In this document: one piece after another, positions 7,568 to 12,036 of the stretch
Numbering within the stretch: the first letter of the stretch is position 1
Layout: every line of letters begins with the position of its first letter
DNA from: an uncultured SAR116 cluster alpha proteobacterium
GTDB lineage: Bacteria > Pseudomonadota > Alphaproteobacteria > Puniceispirillales > Puniceispirillaceae
Length of the DNA: 12,036 nucleotides
Reading direction: 5' to 3'
Assembly: GCA_902520575.1 (NCBI GenBank)
Contig: CABYOG010000029.1
Coordinates: forward strand, 1-12,036
Program-made: the position numbers and the translations under genes
Notes under the pieces: generated by a model
Database searches by the model: none
Seen by the model: only the letters and a program-made list of their open reading frames with translations
Told to the model about the DNA's origin: nothing

Positions 7568-7584
7568 ACAAAACTGACTTTTGT
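7568..7584. repeat. Inverted repeat between the cysteine-rich gene and the small membrane gene
   Basis: ACAAAA, loop CTGAC, TTTTGT is a 6-bp perfect inverted repeat about 30 bases past the stop of the cysteine-rich protein gene (minus strand). It could be a weak terminator or an mRNA-end stabiliser between the two genes. No clear T run follows on the minus strand. Confidence 0.25.
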
Positions 7585-7612
7585 TGCAGAGGTTTTTCAT
7601 TTTTAATGGTTC

Positions 7613-8329
7613 TTATTGGGCCAGCTTTATGAATATATCGCCCATCCCGCCCTTGATTTCTGAAACGGGTGTGTTGTTTCTTAAAGGGCAATATTTTCCG
7701 GTGATTAGTTGCTCATCGACATAGGCAATTTCTTCGCGTGAACAAACATGCGCATTATGCAACATTCCAACAGTTATTTTTTCAGAGCTTAAATGCACAC
7801 TGCTATCATTAATTTGGTCACCCTTACAAAAATAAGAACGCGTTACTTCAGCTGGAAAATTTTCTTTCTTACAAGGATTTTTTATTTTTAGTAAAAAAAA
7901 TTCATCTTTCTGTTCGCCAATTTGAAGGTTAAATTTTTCAGCAGTAACGTGTTTCATCACATCGCAAGAGCATGGCCAACAACACCTGTAAAGCTGACCA
8001 CATATTTTACGAGAGCTTCCTTCTTCATCAACATAAACCAATTCTGGAGTTGATTTTGGACTTACAAGTGAACCAGAGACTGGGCAGAACAATCTATTAA
8101 ACGCAACAAACTCCTCCACATTTCTTGAGTTTTTCAAGGTGTAATCAAAAAACTTTGGGCCTCCAACATTTCGATTCCCATCAGGAAAAATTTTCCACCA
8201 ATCTTTTTTCAATTGTTGGTATGAAAGCTCATCAGCTTTAACATTCTCGATGTTCAGGCTAAGAGGTAAAAAACAAAAAATGAAAAATAATGTTTGCAAA
8301 ATGGTTGTGATGGAAATAAGTCTGCTCAT
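7613..8329 (-). CDS. Exported cysteine-rich protein of unknown function
   Basis: The 238-residue precursor has a signal peptide (hydrophobic core about 10-25, likely cleavage after VKA at 32). The mature part has ten cysteines: 82, 110, 116, 117, 120, 122, 153, 168, 196 and 214. Four of them are packed in YRCCWPCSCDVMKH (114-127), preceded by FCPVSG and by KICG. This density in an exported protein suggests several disulfides, a metal site or a redox centre; I cannot say which. No lipobox is seen (Cys19 lies within the hydrophobic core without the usual L-A/S-G/A context). The ATG overlaps the stop of the CRTAC1-like gene by ATGA, so the two are translationally coupled and probably work together outside the cytoplasm. 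I do not recognise a named family; C-x-x-C-x-C around the CCWPC core is the feature to search with. Confidence 0.82.
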   Translation of the reverse strand: MSRLISITTILQTLFFIFCFLPLSLNIENVKADELSYQQLKKDWWKIFPDGNRNVGGPKFFDYTLKNSRNVEEFVAFNRLFCPVSGSLVSPKSTPELVYVDEEGSSRKICGQLYRCCWPCSCDVMKHVTAEKFNLQIGEQKDEFFLLKIKNPCKKENFPAEVTRSYFCKGDQINDSSVHLSSEKITVGMLHNAHVCSREEIAYVDEQLITGKYCPLRNNTPVSEIKGGMGDIFIKLAQ

Positions 8330-9885
8330 TTTCTTGTCTGTCCAATTGTATATACAGTGTTCAATTTTTCAATTTGATGTTTTGTCTCCTCACCATTCGT
8401 CCACCTTATTGTGATGTGCGAGATTACTTCTCCCTCTCGGAGACCATAGTGGGCAATTGGTTCCATCTGACAAAGATAACCTGAACCAGAATCAATAGTT
8501 TTGGCGTGCTTTCGCATGTTGGAGTGCAATATAACGGTGGCACCTCTGGCAGGAGCATTATTAATATTGATAGGCTTTACTCGCAGGTATCTAGACTGAC
8601 TTTTGACTTTTGCAGAAAATAGACTCAAAGGTTGAGGGGCACTTTCTCCATGAGCAACCAAAATTTCCAAAATACCATCATTATTTAAATCTGCTACTGC
8701 AGCGCCAGTTCCCAGTCCTTCAGCCTCTTTCGCCGCAACGAGTTCTATTTCAATCAGACTTCCATCATCAAGAACTTTAAAAAGTTTGTTAGGTTGGCCA
8801 ATATTGTTTAGAAATATTTCATCGTATCCGTCATTGTCGAAGTCCGCAGAAATAACTGTACGTATCTGAGAAGGTTCCCGAAAGTTGTCATTCGAAAAAT
8901 CTAAAAAGGAATTTCCCTTCTTAACATAAATTCTGTGAAACCCGTTCCAATTGCCAAGGATTATATCCAAGTTACCTCTGTATAAAATGTCTGCAAGCGC
9001 TGCGCCTCTGGCATTCTGAAGTGTATCGTCAATTCCATATTCCACAGATTTTTGCTCAAACATCCCATTTTTATTGGTGAAAAGAAAATTAGGACCTCGC
9101 TCGTTCCCGGCAAATATATCTATGCGTTGGGATAGAATGTGCCCAGAAACAACAGATCTGCCTCCTGTAGTTAAATTGGAACCAATATAAGGCGCGGCAT
9201 CCATCAGTAATCCGTCTTGCAACTCGTATAACCTAGACGGACCTCCATAATTTGAGACATATACGCCGTATTTTCCGTTGCCATTCCTGTCTACACAAGC
9301 AACTGAGCGACCGGCCGTTAGATTGAGGTTTTTTGAGTTTTTATCCAATTTAAAAATGTCAAAAAACTCCTTATTAGCATCCAAGAGGCTATCTGAAAAT
9401 TTCTTATTTCCGCTATAAGTATCTGTGTTAAGGAAATAAATTTCTTCGAAGCCATCTCCATCTATATCACATGCAGCAACGCCGATGGTTGATCTTTTGG
9501 GAAGAGCAAATTTTCTATCAAAAACTAGATTTTTGTATTTGCCATTTTTAAAACCAATAAGCAGATTTGGATATCCAAAACCTGTGACTACAAATTCATA
9601 ATTGCCATCATTGTTAAAGTCTGAGACTGCAACTCCATAACTCAGCCGCGGAACATTGTTATCGATGAGATACCCTTTGTCTTCAAAAAAACCGTTTGAT
9701 GCCTTTGCAGACTGAGTAAAAGATGGTGCAACAATCATTACAACAACGACGGATAAAGAAATAGTTCGGTAAGCTCGTCCAAAAATGGATACTATTAAAT
9801 TTTGTTTACGCCCGCACAGCACTTTGCAAATAGCTAAATATAATAAACAAAAATAAATTAAGGGACTAACATTAGTATCAAACAT
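8326..9885 (-). CDS. Exported FG-GAP/VCBS-repeat protein with C-terminal ASPIC/UnbV domain (CRTAC1-like)
   Basis: The protein holds about six FG-GAP/VCBS repeats, several with Ca-binding D-x-N/D-x-D-G loops: VAVSDFNNDG, VAACDIDGDG, VACVDRNGNG, SADFDNDGYDE and VADLNNDG; the repeat at ALADILYRGNLD has lost the loop. These build a seven-bladed-propeller-like fold. The last 88 residues form an ASPIC/UnbV domain with APARGATV and SGSGYLCQMEPIAHYGL, very like the end of animal cartilage acidic protein 1 (CRTAC1). Function in bacteria is unknown; surface binding is often assumed. A TTG at 9966 would lengthen it to 546 residues, but it overlaps the upstream gene; the ATG at 9885 gives 519. Before the secretion signal (TISLSVVVVMIVAPSFTQSA) this start leaves a further hydrophobic stretch (SPLIYFCLLYLAICKVLC), so the true start may lie further in. 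It is coupled by ATGA to the cysteine-rich gene. Confidence 0.85.
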   Translation of the reverse strand: MFDTNVSPLIYFCLLYLAICKVLCGRKQNLIVSIFGRAYRTISLSVVVVMIVAPSFTQSAKASNGFFEDKGYLIDNNVPRLSYGVAVSDFNNDGNYEFVVTGFGYPNLLIGFKNGKYKNLVFDRKFALPKRSTIGVAACDIDGDGFEEIYFLNTDTYSGNKKFSDSLLDANKEFFDIFKLDKNSKNLNLTAGRSVACVDRNGNGKYGVYVSNYGGPSRLYELQDGLLMDAAPYIGSNLTTGGRSVVSGHILSQRIDIFAGNERGPNFLFTNKNGMFEQKSVEYGIDDTLQNARGAALADILYRGNLDIILGNWNGFHRIYVKKGNSFLDFSNDNFREPSQIRTVISADFDNDGYDEIFLNNIGQPNKLFKVLDDGSLIEIELVAAKEAEGLGTGAAVADLNNDGILEILVAHGESAPQPLSLFSAKVKSQSRYLRVKPININNAPARGATVILHSNMRKHAKTIDSGSGYLCQMEPIAHYGLREGEVISHITIRWTNGEETKHQIEKLNTVYTIGQTRK

Positions 9886-9929
9886 ATTATTTTTTCTTCT
9901 TTTTAGTTTTTGGGTTAAAGAGATGTTTC

Positions 9930-10259
9930 TTAGAAGTTTTGACCCCTGTGCAACTTTCCGCGCCAAATAAGAGATTGATGATTCAACTCTTGTATATTTG
10001 AACGGCCGTCGATGATAGCTTCACAAAGCTGAACTGCTGCTGTAACTTGTTCCATTGTTAGATGTTTGTAGGCAGGGCGGTCTATAAACTCGTACCATAC
10101 GCCTCCGCAAATTGTATCCAATACGATACGCTGAAAACAATGATCTTCAGCGACTGGCCAAGTCCGCGAACCATCTTTTGCCAATGATGGTAAGACACTT
10201 TTAGTAAGATACATATAACTGTTTATAAGTTCCTGCATACCTTTTTCGTCAAATCTCAC
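9930..10259 (-). CDS. Small conserved protein with EDHCFQRIVLD motif
   Basis: A 109-residue soluble protein. The core AEDHCFQRIVLDTICGGVWYEF (about 38-59) and ELNHQSLIWRGK (91-102) match a conserved small bacterial protein that I know only as uncharacterised, sometimes labelled GNAT-related without good reason. Conserved His-Cys, Arg and Asp in that core could form an active or metal site, but nothing proves it. No signal peptide, so cytosolic. Two GTG codons stand in tandem at 10262 and 10259; neither has a strong ribosome-binding site. The stop is 44 bases from the ATG of the CRTAC1-like gene and the start is about 50 bases from the end of msrA, so it sits inside the cluster. Confidence 0.75.
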   Translation of the reverse strand: MRFDEKGMQELINSYMYLTKSVLPSLAKDGSRTWPVAEDHCFQRIVLDTICGGVWYEFIDRPAYKHLTMEQVTAAVQLCEAIIDGRSNIQELNHQSLIWRGKLHRGQNF

Positions 10260-10312
10260 CACATAAGCTGCTTTAGATTGCTTTACTTAAAAGTCATCAG
10301 AAAGCATATATT

Positions 10313-10867
10313 TTACTGATTGTTTAAAAACTCAATTCGACTATCTCGTCCACAGCGAAACCGGTAATACTCATATTTAAAAGTTTGCTTTTTATAGAAA
10401 TCCTGATGCTCATTGCGAACAGGATAGAATGTACTTTCTGGTTCTATAGGCACAATTGAAGTCTCGGGAGCAAGACGCTTTATGGTCATTTTTTCCGCTT
10501 CAGTTTTGTAATAAATTGCTGGGCTGTAGGAACGGCCTCGATCACAAAATTGACCCTCACCATCCTCATAATCAATTGTTCTGTAAACATGGCGCACCAA
10601 TTCTTCAAATGGGATGATTTGAGGGTCATACTCAACCTGCGCTGCTTCGCGGTGGTCGCCCCATTTTCCTGGCTCATAACGAGGGTTCAAAGTAGTGCCA
10701 CCGGTAAAACCACTGATCACGTCGCTTACACCATTTAGCTTTTCTGTGTCCGCTTCAGTGCACCAAAAACACCCCCCTGAGTAAGTGAAGGTTTCAGCAT
10801 TTAACTTCAGCGATACTATGCAGCTAACAAAGATAATAGTTCCGCAAATAATTCTGGCTCTTTTCAT
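10313..10867 (-). CDS. msrA: Exported peptide methionine sulfoxide reductase A
   Basis: MsrA reduces methionine-S-sulfoxide in proteins. The catalytic motif GGCFWC (31-36 from the ATG at 10867) is the type in which the nucleophile Cys33 is followed three residues later by another Cys36. Other family blocks are SGFTGG, GDHREAAQVEYDP, GQFCDRGRSYSPAIYY, EHQDFYKK and the C-terminal RFRCGRDSRI. An N-terminal hydrophobic segment (about 9-22) ending in LNA before ETFTY looks like a signal peptide, so this copy should act in the periplasm. The length, about 160 residues when mature, is short-MsrA size. A TTG at 10873 is an alternative start with GAG 7 bases upstream, while the ATG itself has a poor site. 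Recycling electrons would need a periplasmic thioredoxin-like donor not seen here. Confidence 0.92.
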   Translation of the reverse strand: MKRARIICGTIIFVSCIVSLKLNAETFTYSGGCFWCTEADTEKLNGVSDVISGFTGGTTLNPRYEPGKWGDHREAAQVEYDPQIIPFEELVRHVYRTIDYEDGEGQFCDRGRSYSPAIYYKTEAEKMTIKRLAPETSIVPIEPESTFYPVRNEHQDFYKKQTFKYEYYRFRCGRDSRIEFLNNQ

Positions 10868-10998
10868 GCTCAATTATCATCTCATTCGTTAAAGTGTTGC
10901 AGTGTTTCACTCTTACTCTTTCTAAAGCTTAAAAACTTATGTTGGTCTATACGGAGATGCATGAATAAACGACTAAATGTCTGTGAATTTTTATTCCA

Positions 10999-11047
10999 AG
11001 TTTACGTCCATAAACTCAGAAAACCGTTTCAAGAGAGTGTTTGAAAC
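10999..11047. repeat. Two consecutive inverted repeats between cutA and msrA
   Basis: AGTTTA/TAAACT (10999-11016, 6-base loop) and GTTTCAA/TTGAAAC (11026-11047, 8-base loop) are perfect inverted repeats spaced 9 bases apart. They lie 40-90 bases past the stop of cutA (minus strand) and upstream of msrA. They may terminate cutA, but only GGTTTTC follows on the minus strand, so the T run is poor; a regulator-binding site upstream of msrA is the alternative. Confidence 0.35.
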
Positions 11048-11086
11048 ATTTACTCAGTTTGCAGCAACGCTTCTAAATGCAGGATA

Positions 11087-11413
11087 TTAACCAACAACAG
11101 TGTCTTTGATCCAACTCATGAAATTAGCCGCACCATCCTCGATTGGTAGTCTCAAAACACATGGATCATCATACGAGTGTAATTTGATAATTAACCTCTC
11201 CAATTTACCATATGCTTGAGCGGTAGTTTTGAATATCAAAACTGCCTCATCTTGAATTTGGATTTGATTTTGGTAGTTGAAAAGAGATTTAATCTGAGGA
11301 TACAAATTAGCACAGGCCACTAACCTTTTTTCCACAACTTTCTGAGCGATAAAAAGCCCCTCATCTTCATCTTTTACTGTGACGTAAACAAAGCAATTTT
11401 GATTTTTGTCCAA
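11087..11413 (-). CDS. cutA: CutA1-like divalent cation tolerance protein
   Basis: The 108-residue protein matches CutA, a trimeric ferredoxin-like protein linked to divalent metal tolerance. Evidence: VYVTVKDEDEGLFIAQKVVE, RLVACANLYP, VLIFKTT and the closing LHSYDDPCVLRLPIEDG, the last being a variant of the family's LHPYEVPE-I-ALPI. No ATG lies near the N-terminus. A TTG at 11431 (114 residues) has only a distant GAG; I choose the TTG at 11413, which has AAAGG about 10 bases upstream. A non-ATG start is therefore required either way, barring sequence error. It is separated from the agmatinase-family gene by about 220 bases and from msrA by about 220 bases, so it is probably transcribed alone. 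Confidence 0.88.
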   Translation of the reverse strand: MDKNQNCFVYVTVKDEDEGLFIAQKVVEKRLVACANLYPQIKSLFNYQNQIQIQDEAVLIFKTTAQAYGKLERLIIKLHSYDDPCVLRLPIEDGAANFMSWIKDTVVG

Positions 11414-11651
11414 TTGTTTGGGGCCTTTCAACTATTTAAAAAAACTCAAAATATATAGCCAGTTAGTGAATAAGATAGCTCTTTCAATCCTTCCTATAGT
11501 TCAGAAAATCTACCTCATCACACGTTATCGGCTTGTCCTTAGTCATTCCAATATTCAGGCTATAGATGTGCTCTACCCAATCAACATAATTCTATTTTCT
11601 TCTCATTCATTCACTTATCCTGAGATATTCTAAACAAGCAATTTTTATCAT

Positions 11652-12036
11652 TCATTTACCAGCATTGTTTTTTCGGTTGTGGTGGATTCGTCCAATAAGA
11701 TTGAGTAGCAGTTGTGCAGCTAACGTAGCCGTGCTGCCAGTCAAATCGTAATCTGGGGCGACCTCTACGAGATCAATGCCAATAATGTCACCATGCTTGG
11801 TCAATGCATCCAAAAACTCCAAGATCTCATAATACAAAAATCCACCGTGAGAGGGTGTGCCTGTACCTGACGCAATTGAGGGGTCAAAGCCATCTATGTC
11901 AATTGTTAAGTAAAATCGTTGCCCTTTGGGAATACGGGCAATCATGCCGGATACGCCTAGGTCTCGGAATTGGCGAACAGATTGAATATCTGCTCCCATC
12001 TTTTTCGCATCTTCATATCCAATACGCGCTGTTGAT
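11652..12036 (-). CDS. Agmatinase/arginase family ureohydrolase (5' end outside window)
   Basis: The frame is open to the window edge, so the ATG at 11999 is internal and the start lies beyond position 12036; about 127 residues are visible. FYLTIDIDGFDPS holds two of the binuclear Mn ligands (the D-x-D and D-P aspartates). GTGTPSHGGF and IGIDLVEVAPDYD follow, all hallmark blocks of the ureohydrolase family. Members hydrolyse guanidino compounds (agmatine, arginine, guanidinobutyrate) to amine plus urea. The SGTGTP block has Ser where most members have Pro (PGTGTP); this is a small variant. The visible part cannot separate agmatinase from guanidinobutyrase or arginase. Confidence 0.9.
   Translation of the reverse strand, partial: STARIGYEDAKKMGADIQSVRQFRDLGVSGMIARIPKGQRFYLTIDIDGFDPSIASGTGTPSHGGFLYYEILEFLDALTKHGDIIGIDLVEVAPDYDLTGSTATLAAQLLLNLIGRIHHNRKNNAGK

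Noticed and set aside
10486..10738. Open frames on both strands within msrA
   Set aside because: They are out-of-frame shadows; the msrA frame has full-length family motifs across the same bases.
11406..11633. 75-codon plus-strand open frame between cutA and the agmatinase-family gene
   Set aside because: It starts inside cutA on the other strand, has no family resemblance or ribosome-binding site, and looks like AT-rich chance reading.

Overview
The window looks like a chromosomal segment of an alphaproteobacterium, probably a marine or free-living one. This is inferred from family resemblance of the proteins (the aspartate/glutamate-racemase-like protein, the Lrp + AceE-like E1 pair, the GST subtype with an ASTVHVAHSH helix, and exported MsrA of the GCFWC type). 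No rRNA, tRNA, CRISPR array, transposase or integrase is visible. Base composition is uneven: individual 60-base rows counted by hand run about 42-55% GC in the 2-component-like E1 gene and about 33-38% GC in most of 5.8-9.9 kb.

Left part (1-4815) is amino-acid / 2-oxo-acid metabolism. The 3' part of an Asp/Glu-racemase-family gene (+) ends one base from the end of a convergent DadA-type FAD D-amino-acid dehydrogenase (-). An Lrp/AsnC regulator (-) follows, divergent from a large homodimeric-type 2-oxo-acid dehydrogenase E1 (AceE/MdeB-like, +). A reasonable reading is racemisation or deamination of amino acids to 2-oxo acids, then oxidative decarboxylation, under control of the Lrp protein. 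No E2/E3 genes are in view.

Middle part (4816-6830) is a compact three-gene (+) operon: a GAF-domain protein with a possible winged-helix tail, an unrecognised 108-residue protein, and a beta-class-like glutathione S-transferase. It is followed by a 385-base stretch (6831-7215) with no convincing gene.

Right part (7216-10873) is a run of five minus-strand genes: an exported methionine sulfoxide reductase A, a small conserved cytosolic protein, a CRTAC1-like FG-GAP/ASPIC-UnbV protein, an exported cysteine-rich protein that overlaps it by ATGA, and a small two-helix membrane protein. This is the most unusual part of the window and may be a cell-envelope module linked to thiol or methionine redox chemistry; that link is inference. 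The window closes with cutA (TTG start, -) and the 3' part of an agmatinase/arginase-family gene (-).
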